DNA of 64,000 nucleotides, taken from NCBI GenBank assembly GCA_043747555.1, contig JAYTOY010000070.1, positions 1 to 64,000 on the forward strand. Direction: 5' to 3'. Position 1 is the first letter of the stretch. Each line of letters begins with the position of its first letter. This DNA comes from JAYWDA01 sp043747555. Its GTDB lineage: Bacteria; Bdellovibrionota; Bdellovibrionia; Bdellovibrionales; Bdellovibrionaceae. Of the stretch, positions 8,505 through 16,638 are shown one piece after another. The position numbers and the translations under genes were made by a program. The notes below the pieces were generated by a model that was not told the DNA's origin, did no database searches, and saw only the letters and a program-made list of their open reading frames with translations.

Positions 8505-9455
8505 ATGGAAAAAGCGCTCGTGGATATCCAAAAAAACTTACAGATGCCAGACGTTGCCAGTGAAAAATCAGTGGCCCTTTTTTCGCCCTTAAACTGGGTC
8601 GGAATGTCTGAAATCACTTTACCGATTCAAATTGATGTTGAAGGACAGCCCACAACGGTTTCAGCCAAAGTTGATGCACAAGTCAGTTTAGATTTAAGTT
8701 CGGCTCGAGGCATTCATATGTCTAGGTTATATTCGCTTCTTCAAGCCGCGTTAACCCAGAAATCTTTAAGCTTTCAAACGCTTGGAGATTTGACTGAAGA
8801 GTTTTTAAAATCGCATGAAACTTTAAGCTCGTCGGCCCGACTGCGGATCCAAATGGAGCTTCCCGTTCATCGCAAGGCTTTAAAGAGTCAAAACCAAGCT
8901 TGGCGGACTTACCCCGTGACATGGATTGCAGAAAACCGCGAAGGTGTTGTGCATTTTTGGCAAGAAGTTGAGATCACTTACTCAAGCACATGCCCCGCAA
9001 GTGCTGCTTTAGCCCGACAGTTGATTCAGGAAAATTTTAAAGCTCACTTTCAAGCCGATGATTTGAAATTCGAACATATTCATCAGTGGCTGGGTTCGAC
9101 AGAAGGAATTGTAGCGACTCCGCATGCGCAAAGAAGTTACGCCAAAGTGGGAGTGGAAGTTCACAGCACCTATAGCGCACAAATTCTAAAAATTATTGAT
9201 CTTGTCGAAGACGCCTTACAAACTCCGGTGCAAACCCTGGTCAAGCGAGAAGATGAGCAGGAATTTGCACGGCGCAATGGACAGAATTTAATGTTTTGTG
9301 AAGATGCCGCGCGCCGAATTCAAAATTCCTTGGAAGCACAAGCGTCGATTCAAGATTACGTCATTCATGTCAGCCATCAAGAAAGCCTTCACCCTCACAA
9401 TGCCGTCAGTTTTTTATCAAAGACTCCGGAAAGTCGCCTGAAATCTCATTGGTAG
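8505..9455 (+). CDS. folE2: GTP cyclohydrolase FolE2 (type IB)
   Basis: Converts GTP to 7,8-dihydroneopterin triphosphate, the first step of folate and queuosine-precursor synthesis. FolE2 is the form that does not need zinc. The 316-residue product has SSARGIHMSRLY near residue 66, Cys163 in YSSTCPAS, ATPHAQRSYAKVGVEV and ARRNGQNLMFCEDAARRI near the end, all characteristic of the family. No strong ribosome-binding site precedes the ATG; an in-frame ATG at 8544 is an alternative. In many bacteria folE2 is used in zinc starvation. Here a Fur-family regulator follows directly, with its own promoter. Confidence 0.93.
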   Translation: MEKALVDIQKNLQMPDVASEKSVALFSPLNWVGMSEITLPIQIDVEGQPTTVSAKVDAQVSLDLSSARGIHMSRLYSLLQAALTQKSLSFQTLGDLTEEFLKSHETLSSSARLRIQMELPVHRKALKSQNQAWRTYPVTWIAENREGVVHFWQEVEITYSSTCPASAALARQLIQENFKAHFQADDLKFEHIHQWLGSTEGIVATPHAQRSYAKVGVEVHSTYSAQILKIIDLVEDALQTPVQTLVKREDEQEFARRNGQNLMFCEDAARRIQNSLEAQASIQDYVIHVSHQESLHPHNAVSFLSKTPESRLKSHW

Positions 9456-9467
9456 AGACAGAGGCTA

Positions 9468-9486
9468 AATGAAAATGATTCTTATT
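9468..9486 (+). promoter_or_regulatory. Fur-box-like operator
   Basis: The core TGAAAATGATTCTTA (9470-9484) matches 11 of the 14 defined positions of the Fur 7-1-7 consensus TGATAATNATTATCA. The site ends three bases before the -35 element of the fur promoter, so it could mediate autoregulation or partial control by iron or zinc. It lies after the folE2 stop, so it cannot be the folE2 operator. Confidence 0.55.
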
Positions 9487-9489
9487 TAG

Positions 9490-9518
9490 TTGACCCCCGC
9501 TCAGCAGTCCCTTAAAAC
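9490..9518 (+). promoter_or_regulatory. Sigma-70-type promoter of fur
   Basis: TTGACC (9490-9495), a 17-nt spacer and TAAAAC (9513-9518) form a good vegetative promoter. Transcription would begin near 9525, giving a leader of about 16 nt that holds the GGGGAG site at 9529-9534 before the fur ATG at 9541. Confidence 0.6.
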
Positions 9519-9540
9519 TTCCTTGATTGGGGAGTTTTCC

Positions 9541-10050
9541 ATGAAAAAGATTTTAACGATGGTTCCAGAATTGCCACGGCAAAAAGATGAAGATGTCTTA
9601 GTCTTCAAAGAATCCTACAAAGAAGATGATTTCAAACGAGTGATTCGAGCCCTGCATTTAAAGGTCACTCATCAGCGCATGGCCATTTTAAAGACACTCC
9701 ACGAAGGTCGCCGCCACGTCACTGCGCAGGAGCTTTTTGAAATGCTCAAGCCCAATTTTCCTGAAATTGGTTTTGCAACAGTTTATCGTTTTTTAAGAGC
9801 TTTGTCAGATGCCAGTTTTGTAACCGAGATTCGTATGGGAGGGTCGCCAGCTAGATATGAACTAACGCCCAAAGCCCATCATGATCACTTAACTTGTGTG
9901 AAATGCGGAAAAATTTGTGAGTTTGAAAATAAGGCGATCGAAAATCTGCAAGAAAAAGTAGCTTATCAATTTGGTTTTGTTCTGACTCATCATATCCTAG
10001 AACTTTACGGTGTCTGCCCTAGCTGTCAGACTCAAACGGTGGTAAATTAG
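9541..10050 (+). CDS. fur: Fur-family ferric uptake regulator
   Basis: Metal-dependent repressor with an N-terminal winged helix and a C-terminal dimerisation and metal domain. In the 169-residue product the HQRMAILKTLHEG and GFATVYRFLRAL segments are the DNA-binding helices; HHDHLTCVKCGKICEF with the HH motif and CxxC, and LYGVCPSCQ with the second CxxC, form the metal and structural zinc sites. The C-terminal spacing resembles Fur more than Zur or PerR, but metal choice is uncertain. I chose ATG 9541 over the in-frame TTG at 9490 because the latter is the -35 element and because GGGGAG sits 6 nt before 9541. An N-terminal extension of about 30 residues precedes the usual Fur start. Confidence 0.92.
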   Translation: MKKILTMVPELPRQKDEDVLVFKESYKEDDFKRVIRALHLKVTHQRMAILKTLHEGRRHVTAQELFEMLKPNFPEIGFATVYRFLRALSDASFVTEIRMGGSPARYELTPKAHHDHLTCVKCGKICEFENKAIENLQEKVAYQFGFVLTHHILELYGVCPSCQTQTVVN

Positions 10051-10057
10051 TTTTCCT

Positions 10058-12733
10058 ATGAAGCCAACTCCGTTGAATCTTTCTTTCGAAGGAATCCAAG
10101 TCAAGGGTGCCCGCGAGCACAACTTGAAAAATATTTCAGTGTCGGTGCCGAGAAATAAAATCACTGTTTTTACCGGACTCAGTGGCAGTGGCAAATCAAG
10201 TTTAGCCTTCGATACAATTTATGCTGAAGGCCAACGACGCTATGTCGAAAGTTTATCTGCTTATGCTAGAAATTTTTTAGAACAACTTAAAAAACCGGAT
10301 GTTGATTCGGTCACAGGTTTGTCACCTGCGATTGCCATCGATCAAAAATCTGTCAGCTTAAATCCAAGATCGACCGTCGGCACTGTCACTGAGATTTATG
10401 ATTATATGCGGCTGCTTTTTGCTAAAGTCGGAGTGCCAGAATGTCCAACCCATCATATTCCAGTGTCTTCGCAAACCCCCCAGCAGATTCAAACCGATAT
10501 TTTTAAAAAATCAAAAGGCACTCGTTTTTTTATTTTAGCACCCATGGTGCAAGGCAAAAAGGGTGAATTTTTAGCTGAATTTCAAAAGTGGGCTAAAAAG
10601 GGTTTTCTGAAAGCTAAAGTCGATGGGCAGTTTATTCTTCTAGAAAAAGCCGTTAAATTAACAAAAACTAAATCCCACGAAATTGATTTAGTCGTCGATC
10701 AGCTTATTTTGAAAGACGGTCTTGATCTGCGCATGGCCGAAAGTTTGAACACAGCTTTAAGTTTAGCCAATGGGCGCGTTGTGATAGAAACAACCGACGG
10801 CGAGCGAACCAGCTACTCGCTTCATTCGGCCTGCCCCCAATGTGGATATAGTTTTCCTGATCTTGAGCCCAGACTTTTTAGCTTTAATAATCCACGGGGT
10901 GCGTGCGAAACTTGTCACGGACTTGGCACCCTAGACTTAGTCGAAGAAGAAGTTTTTGAAGAGTCCGAGGTTGGCGCACGTCGACTGAAAGAAGTTGAAT
11001 GGCATGTGAAGGGCAAAAAAAAATCGACGGGCGATGATGAAGAGGAAGAAGAAATCGAAATTCACGCATGTCCTGACTGTATGGGGCATCGCCTTCGTCC
11101 TGAAGCTTTGAATGTCAAAGTTCAATCGCGACATATTGCTGAACTGGCTCACCTGAGTGCGACGGAACTTCTTGAGTGGATGCAATCCTTAAAATGGGGT
11201 GCGCGCGACACTTTAATTGCTGAAAAAATTGGTTTGCAAATTATATCCCGATTGCAGTTCTTAATTCGCGTCGGAACCGGTTATTTAAGTATGGACAGGT
11301 CATCTCGCACTTTATCTGGTGGGGAAGCTCAGCGGATCAGGCTGGCCACACAGGTGGGTTCAGCATTGATTGGTGTTTTATATGTGATGGATGAGCCCAG
11401 TATCGGTCTGCATCCAAGGGATCATCATCGATTGCTAGAAATTATCGGCGAGCTGCGAGATCGCGGTAACACCATTATTTTGGTGGAGCATGACGAAGAC
11501 ACGATTAGGTACGCCGATCATGTTGTGGATTTGGGGCCGCGAGCGGGCCGATTAGGTGGTGATATTTTATCCATGGGCACACCTGATGAAATTGAAAAAG
11601 ATGAAAACAGTTTAACCGGTCGATATATGAGCGGTGAGCTGCGGATTCCAGTGCCAAAGATTCGACGGCCAGGAAATGGGAAAAAAATAAAACTGACCGG
11701 TGCCAGGGGAAATAATTTACGAAATGTTACGTTGGAAGTGCCGCTCGGAACTTTGACAGCAATCACAGGTGTCTCGGGTTCCGGAAAAAGCACTTTGGTG
11801 CTGGATACTTTATATAAAATTTTAGCAAAAGAACTTTATCGGTCCCAAGCCAATCCTTCAGCTTATGAAAAAATTGAGGGCATCGAGCATCTCGATAAAG
11901 TGATTGATATCAATCAACGCCCGATTGGCAGAACGCCGCGATCAACACCAGCAACTTATGTTGGCTTACTGCCTTTAGTTCGGGACCTTTTTGCAAATCT
12001 GCCGGAATCTAAATTGCGGGGCTACGAGCCTGGACGCTTTAGTTTTAATGTAAAGGGCGGGCGTTGTGAAGCCTGTCAGGGCCACGGACAGATCAAAGTT
12101 GAAATGCATTTTTTAAGTGATGTGTTTGTAAAATGCGAAACCTGTCAAGGAAAGCGCTACAACAGAGAAACTTTAAATATTAAATACAAAAATAAATCCA
12201 TCGCCGATGTGTTGGATATGTCAGTGGCTGAAAGTTTAGAATTTTTTAAAAATCATAGTCATGTGTTTAGAAAGTTAGACACCCTTCATCGCGTCGGTCT
12301 TGATTATATGACGTTGGGCCAAAGCTCTACGACACTGTCGGGCGGAGAAGCCCAGCGGGTGAAGCTCAGTAAAGAGCTATCAAAGCGCGGCACCGGGAAA
12401 ACTCTTTATATATTGGACGAGCCCACCACGGGTTTACATTTCGAAGACATCAAAAAATTAGTCGAACTTTTACAAGAACTGACCAACCAAGGAAATACAC
12501 TTTTAGTGATTGAGCATAATTTGGATGTCATTAAAACCGCTGATCATATTATTGATCTTGGGCCCGAGGGCGGTCGGGGTGGCGGCGAGATCGTTGCCCT
12601 GGGCACGCCAGAGACCGTCGTCAAAAACTCACGAAGCTTAACAGGTCGTTATCTAAAACCAGTGTTAGAGCGAGAGCCTGTGACGCCAAGAAAAATAAAA
12701 CCTTCAGAAATCATTTTGTCGACGACCAAGTGA
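10058..12733 (+). CDS. uvrA: Excinuclease ABC subunit A
   Basis: Damage-recognition ATPase of nucleotide excision repair. The 891-residue protein has two ABC modules: Walker A GLSGSGKSS near residue 40 with signature LSGGEAQRI near 420, and Walker A GVSGSGKST near 570 with signature LSGGEAQRV near 759. Zinc-finger Cys pairs are present (CPQCG with CETCHG, CPDCMG, and CEACQG with CETCQG). It is a little shorter than the 930-950 residues usual in proteobacteria. A Lys/Glu-rich insertion (KKKSTGDDEEEEEIE) precedes the CPDCMG finger. It starts 7 nt after fur and its 3' end overlaps the convergent channel gene by 23 nt. Confidence 0.97.
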   Translation: MKPTPLNLSFEGIQVKGAREHNLKNISVSVPRNKITVFTGLSGSGKSSLAFDTIYAEGQRRYVESLSAYARNFLEQLKKPDVDSVTGLSPAIAIDQKSVSLNPRSTVGTVTEIYDYMRLLFAKVGVPECPTHHIPVSSQTPQQIQTDIFKKSKGTRFFILAPMVQGKKGEFLAEFQKWAKKGFLKAKVDGQFILLEKAVKLTKTKSHEIDLVVDQLILKDGLDLRMAESLNTALSLANGRVVIETTDGERTSYSLHSACPQCGYSFPDLEPRLFSFNNPRGACETCHGLGTLDLVEEEVFEESEVGARRLKEVEWHVKGKKKSTGDDEEEEEIEIHACPDCMGHRLRPEALNVKVQSRHIAELAHLSATELLEWMQSLKWGARDTLIAEKIGLQIISRLQFLIRVGTGYLSMDRSSRTLSGGEAQRIRLATQVGSALIGVLYVMDEPSIGLHPRDHHRLLEIIGELRDRGNTIILVEHDEDTIRYADHVVDLGPRAGRLGGDILSMGTPDEIEKDENSLTGRYMSGELRIPVPKIRRPGNGKKIKLTGARGNNLRNVTLEVPLGTLTAITGVSGSGKSTLVLDTLYKILAKELYRSQANPSAYEKIEGIEHLDKVIDINQRPIGRTPRSTPATYVGLLPLVRDLFANLPESKLRGYEPGRFSFNVKGGRCEACQGHGQIKVEMHFLSDVFVKCETCQGKRYNRETLNIKYKNKSIADVLDMSVAESLEFFKNHSHVFRKLDTLHRVGLDYMTLGQSSTTLSGGEAQRVKLSKELSKRGTGKTLYILDEPTTGLHFEDIKKLVELLQELTNQGNTLLVIEHNLDVIKTADHIIDLGPEGGRGGGEIVALGTPETVVKNSRSLTGRYLKPVLEREPVTPRKIKPSEIILSTTK

Positions 12734-13913
12734 TTCCTTGAAATTTTGAATATTTAAAGCCCCATAATAAAAGTCCAAAGCAAATAGCGACCGGAGCCGA
12801 AGGCGCTCCAAAAAGTTCTACCATTAAGACCGCGCCCGTCAGTGGAAGGCTTAAAGTTTGCGCGAAAAAAAAGATCGCTCCGACGGCGCTGGCCGCTATC
12901 AATGGAAGATTCAGATAAGGAGCCACGGATGATCCGAGGGAAGCGCCAATGGCCATTAAAGGTGTCACTTCGCCACCTTTGAAACCCGATGTGATGCTGA
13001 TAAGAGTAAAAATGCTTTTTAAAACGGCGTCGAACCAAGGGCTCGTGTTAATGAAAGAAGATTGAATCATGGAAAGACCTAACCCATTGTATTTTGACGA
13101 ACCTACAGACCAAGTTAAAATGGCCATCACAACGCCCGCCGTGAAAATCCTAAGATAGCTGCGTGGGAAAAAGGCGTTATAATAATAAGTCAGAGTCTTC
13201 GTCGTTTTTTGGTATAATACCGTCGCGAAAAGAATAGTTAGAAATAAAACAAAAAAAGAGAGAATCATCTTATAGCTCCAGTGAAAACCGGGCCAACCTG
13301 GATACTTCGTATGAGGCGCCTTAAAAATTTCAGAAAAATAAAAGCTAAGATAGCTCACGGCCGCCCACTTGGCTGAATCTTCCGGGTCTTGTTTAAAGCC
13401 AAACCTCTCTCCCAAAAAAATGAGGGCAGCCAATGGACTTCCAAATAACGAGGAGAATCCACCTACAATTCCTGCTCTTATTAAAAGACTTTTTGTGTCT
13501 GTTTTAAAAATTTTTAAGTGTAATTTCGCTGTGGCGCTTCCCAAAGAAGCTCCATATTGTACCGCTGCGCCTTCACGACCCGTGCTAGCACCAAATAATT
13601 GAGATAAACTAGCGCTTGTAAAAATCAAGAGGGCCGAGCCCCATCCTAGATTGTTTGCGCCCTTGGATTGGTAATTGATGATGTCTTCATAATTGAGGTG
13701 GGACGAAGACGTGGCGAGGGTCAATCGATCATAAACCCAAAGACTTAAAACGCCAAAAAGAGGGAGACTGAAGACCAACCAAAGATTTTCAGTGAATAGG
13801 CCAAAAAAATAATTTAGGCTGTGCAGAAATGCGGTTGAACAAATCGCTATAAGGGCACTGAGAAAAATAAGTGAGATCCCTTCGAAAAATATTTTCGTAA
13901 AAAATTTTGGCAT
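12711..13913 (-). CDS. ClC-family chloride channel or transporter
   Basis: Multi-pass membrane protein of about 400 residues. Two ClC signatures are visible: GREGAAVQYGASLG (the GREGPxVQ motif) and GFKGGEVTPLMAIGASLG (the GxFxP region in the form found in short bacterial ClCs). The canonical N-terminal GSGIP selectivity motif is not evident, so ion choice (chloride, fluoride or other) cannot be stated. I prefer ATG at 13913; a TTG at 13931 would add six residues. The start faces the DUF475 gene with only 23 nt between, so each promoter must lie in or near the other gene. Its 3' end overlaps uvrA. Confidence 0.88.
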   Translation of the reverse strand: MPKFFTKIFFEGISLIFLSALIAICSTAFLHSLNYFFGLFTENLWLVFSLPLFGVLSLWVYDRLTLATSSSHLNYEDIINYQSKGANNLGWGSALLIFTSASLSQLFGASTGREGAAVQYGASLGSATAKLHLKIFKTDTKSLLIRAGIVGGFSSLFGSPLAALIFLGERFGFKQDPEDSAKWAAVSYLSFYFSEIFKAPHTKYPGWPGFHWSYKMILSFFVLFLTILFATVLYQKTTKTLTYYYNAFFPRSYLRIFTAGVVMAILTWSVGSSKYNGLGLSMIQSSFINTSPWFDAVLKSIFTLISITSGFKGGEVTPLMAIGASLGSSVAPYLNLPLIAASAVGAIFFFAQTLSLPLTGAVLMVELFGAPSAPVAICFGLLLWGFKYSKFQGITWSSTK

Positions 13914-13936
13914 AGAATGATGGTAGGGCAAAAAAA

Positions 13937-14980
13937 ATGATTAGAAAATACTTTTCAGGATCTTTGGTCATCACAGTCATTGGCTTGCTACTGGCGGGCG
14001 GAGTTGGCTGGATTTACATGCACACACTTCAAGGCCTTATTCAGGCCCTGACCGTCGCCGTTATCTTAGCGTTGCTGGAGGTTTCATTATCTTTTGATAA
14101 TGCCATTGTTAACGCAGTTGTTTTACGGGATATGACAGCTGAATGGCGACACCGCTTTTTAACATGGGGAATGTTAATTGCGGTTTTTGGCATGCGCCTG
14201 GTTTTTCCTTTAGTCATTGTGACGGCCGTGTCAGGTATTTCACCATGGGCCGCTTTAAAAATGGCCGCGTTTTCACCCGACGAGTACGCAGCCATCATGC
14301 TGCAAGCTCATCTTCAAGTGTCGGCTTTCGGGGGAAGTTTTTTAATGTTGGTGGCACTTAAGTTTTTCTATGATTTTAACAAACACGAGCATTGGATTCC
14401 ATGGTTAGAAAAGCCAGCATCACTTCTAGGTCAAATTAAAGCCGTTGAAGTCGGACTTACATTGCTACTTCTGCTGGTGATCAGCCATCAGGTCGGACCC
14501 AACCAAACGGTCGATTTTCTAAATGCGGGGTTGATAGGTGTTTTAATTTTTCTAGCCGTTGACGGACTTGGCGAGTGGCTAGAGTCCGCGGGAGGCCCTA
14601 CAAAAAATGCTCAGCGAGCCAGTGCAGGACTTTTTATCTATCTTGAAGTTCTAGATGCCTCATTTAGTTTTGATGGAGTGGTGGGGGCCTTTGCAATCAC
14701 GCACAATCTCTTTATAATTATGATTGGACTGAGTATCGGCGCGTTCTTTGTTAGAAGTTTGACCATGATGTTCGTAGAACAACAGACCTTGGCTCGCTTC
14801 CTTTATCTTGAACATGGTGCTTTTTATGCTATCGGAGCTTTAGCCGTGATCATGTTGTTGGATCCAATTCTTCATATTCCAGAATGGTTCACAGGTTTGA
14901 TCGGAGTGGTCATTATTGTCATGTCTTTGCTTTGGAGTGTGCGGAAGAATCCCAAAGGATTGTCAGCCCGGATGAAATGA
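13937..14980 (+). CDS. DUF475 / TerC-like integral membrane protein
   Basis: The 347-residue product has about nine membrane helices and the two related acidic motifs of this family: LEVSLSFDNAIVNAVVL in the first half and LEVLDASFSFDGVVGAF in the second. DUF475 belongs with TerC, a superfamily linked to tellurite resistance and, more recently, to metal-ion export. The role here is inferred from family only. A run of eight A's lies directly before the ATG and there is no good Shine-Dalgarno. The 3' end overlaps the convergent DMT transporter by 62 nt. Confidence 0.9.
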   Translation: MIRKYFSGSLVITVIGLLLAGGVGWIYMHTLQGLIQALTVAVILALLEVSLSFDNAIVNAVVLRDMTAEWRHRFLTWGMLIAVFGMRLVFPLVIVTAVSGISPWAALKMAAFSPDEYAAIMLQAHLQVSAFGGSFLMLVALKFFYDFNKHEHWIPWLEKPASLLGQIKAVEVGLTLLLLLVISHQVGPNQTVDFLNAGLIGVLIFLAVDGLGEWLESAGGPTKNAQRASAGLFIYLEVLDASFSFDGVVGAFAITHNLFIIMIGLSIGAFFVRSLTMMFVEQQTLARFLYLEHGAFYAIGALAVIMLLDPILHIPEWFTGLIGVVIIVMSLLWSVRKNPKGLSARMK

Positions 14981-15818
14981 GAATAACAATAGCACCGGCC
15001 CATTGAATGGGAGTCAGGCGCTCACTCAAAAATAAATAGCCAAATGCAAAAGCAAAGGGCGATTCCAATAAAAAGAGCATACTGGCAGTTGTGTCTGATA
15101 GAACTTTTTGGCCGCGAATTTGGAAAATAAAAGCAATCGCACTTGATCCAGCACCCAGAAAAATTAGGCCCCCCCATGATATCTGAGAGACCTCTGAAAA
15201 ATGCCAAGATTCCTGCAATGTCATAAAAGGAAGAACTGCAATCAGACAAAACAATGTTTGCCAGTTATTAAACCTGACCACATCTTTCACATGACGTGAA
15301 ACACGCCCCAGGTAAATGATATGTAGGGCACCGGCAACAGCACAAGTTAGGGTGACAAGATCCCCTTTGTTAACATTATCAAAGCGTCCACCCATTAAAA
15401 GGAAAGCACCGAAAATGGCAATAGCGACTGTAATATAAACTTTGGAGTCCGTTTTTACTTTAAAGAAAAAATGATTTAAAACGGGAACAAAAATGATATA
15501 AAGAGTGGTCAAGAAACCGCTGTTTGTAGCTGTCGTATAAAGCATACCGATAGTTTGAGGTATTAAAAACAACGACAGCAAAGCCGCCGCTGGAAAAGCT
15601 TTTCGAACTTCAGAAATATCAAATGTGAAGCCGCGCCGAAAAAGACCAAAGTGAAGAATCTCACCAGAAATTACTCCGATGATAAAACGATAAAATAAAA
15701 GTTCCATCGGTGAAAAACTTTGTAGGCCCCATTTTGTAGCTACAAAGGCAAAGCCCCAGATTGAGGCCGCAATAATTAATTCAACGACGGCCCGACGGCG
15801 AGTCATATAGCTAGTCAA
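14919..15818 (-). CDS. DMT-superfamily transporter (EamA)
   Basis: The 299-residue product has ten predicted helices in two repeats of five, each an EamA domain. It begins IIAASIWGFAFVATKWGL and ends with PIQWAGAIVILISSGL, both typical of drug/metabolite exporters. Substrate cannot be predicted. It overlaps the upstream flavin reductase gene by 8 nt, so the two form an operon read leftward. The last 62 nt overlap the end of the DUF475 gene on the other strand. Confidence 0.9.
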   Translation of the reverse strand: MTSYMTRRRAVVELIIAASIWGFAFVATKWGLQSFSPMELLFYRFIIGVISGEILHFGLFRRGFTFDISEVRKAFPAAALLSLFLIPQTIGMLYTTATNSGFLTTLYIIFVPVLNHFFFKVKTDSKVYITVAIAIFGAFLLMGGRFDNVNKGDLVTLTCAVAGALHIIYLGRVSRHVKDVVRFNNWQTLFCLIAVLPFMTLQESWHFSEVSQISWGGLIFLGAGSSAIAFIFQIRGQKVLSDTTASMLFLLESPFAFAFGYLFLSERLTPIQWAGAIVILISSGLTILWDSSAHSKAKT

Positions 15819-16533
15819 AGGCCTCAGACCAAACTTGGTTTTTTTCTAAACCATCCAGTTCAAGTAACTGGTGTTTTACTTCTTTAATCATGCCGCCATT
15901 GCCGCAAAGGTAGAAGGTTGTCGGTAGACCTTTATAATCAAAGTCTTTTAAGAAATGTTGGACGTAACCCTTTTTTCCGGCCCAGCTATCATTGGGTCGA
16001 CTAAGGACATATTCAAATTGAAAATCTTTTAGTTCAGAGCGCAATTTTTGAAGCTGAGCTTCGCCGTAGATTTCTTTTTCATTCCGGACGCCGAAAAGCA
16101 TGCGGTATTTTAAATCAGGAAATTGTTCTTTTTTAGAAAGCAAGTAACACAAATGCTGAGACAATCCCGTCCCCGTATTCAGAAAAATAATTTGTTGGGT
16201 TGGAGGTTCTTGGAAAAAAACTTTTCCAAAGGGACCTGTAAAATTAAGAGTTTCGTGCCCCTTTAAATCCCAAACGTATTTCGAAGCGACGCCATTTTCG
16301 ACAAATTTAAAAAGAAGGCGAAAGCCATTTTTGTTTTGTTCTTCGGACGCAATCGAATAGGCCCTTAATGCCGGCTTTCCGTCCCCTTGAGGAACATGAA
16401 GCATGACAAACTGACCGGCGCGAAAAACAAACTCTTGAGAGGCTTGTGTTTCAATCACTAGTTCCCGGACGTTAGGGGTGTGATCAAAAATTTCAGAAAT
16501 TTTCATTGGGTGGATGGTTCTTAGATTGGCCAT
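15811..16533 (-). CDS. FAD/NAD(P)-binding ferredoxin reductase-like oxidoreductase
   Basis: A two-domain reductase of about 240 residues. The FAD domain has RAYSIAS (the RxYSxxS flavin-binding motif), and the NAD(P) domain has FLNTGTGLSQHL and CGNGGMIKEV, the pattern of the ferredoxin-NADP reductase superfamily. No iron-sulfur cluster domain is attached, so a ferredoxin or flavodoxin may be the partner. I chose the ATG at 16533, after an AAAGGGA sequence, rather than the one 33 nt upstream. The next gene (DMT transporter) overlaps it by 8 nt. Confidence 0.88.
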   Translation of the reverse strand: MANLRTIHPMKISEIFDHTPNVRELVIETQASQEFVFRAGQFVMLHVPQGDGKPALRAYSIASEEQNKNGFRLLFKFVENGVASKYVWDLKGHETLNFTGPFGKVFFQEPPTQQIIFLNTGTGLSQHLCYLLSKKEQFPDLKYRMLFGVRNEKEIYGEAQLQKLRSELKDFQFEYVLSRPNDSWAGKKGYVQHFLKDFDYKGLPTTFYLCGNGGMIKEVKHQLLELDGLEKNQVWSEAFD

Positions 16534-16600
16534 GAGTCTAGTTCCCTTTGCTAAGTTTTTGACCATAATGGCAAAAACCTAGTCCGTCCAATGATTTATG

Positions 16601-16629
16601 TTGTCGGGCAGCGGGGGTCTTTCTAAAAT
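16601..16629 (+). promoter_or_regulatory. Sigma-70-type promoter, near-leaderless
   Basis: TTGTCG (16601-16606), a 17-nt spacer and TAAAAT (16624-16629) lie just upstream of the surface-protein gene. Only 9 nt separate the -10 element from the ATG at 16639, so the transcript should have almost no leader. No Shine-Dalgarno sequence fits in it. Confidence 0.55.
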
Positions 16630-16638
16630 AAAAGACTC

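Noticed and set aside
9490..9540. Longer Fur start at TTG 9490
   Set aside because: These bases form a -35 element and leader; the ATG at 9541 has a good Shine-Dalgarno, so the longer start is unlikely.
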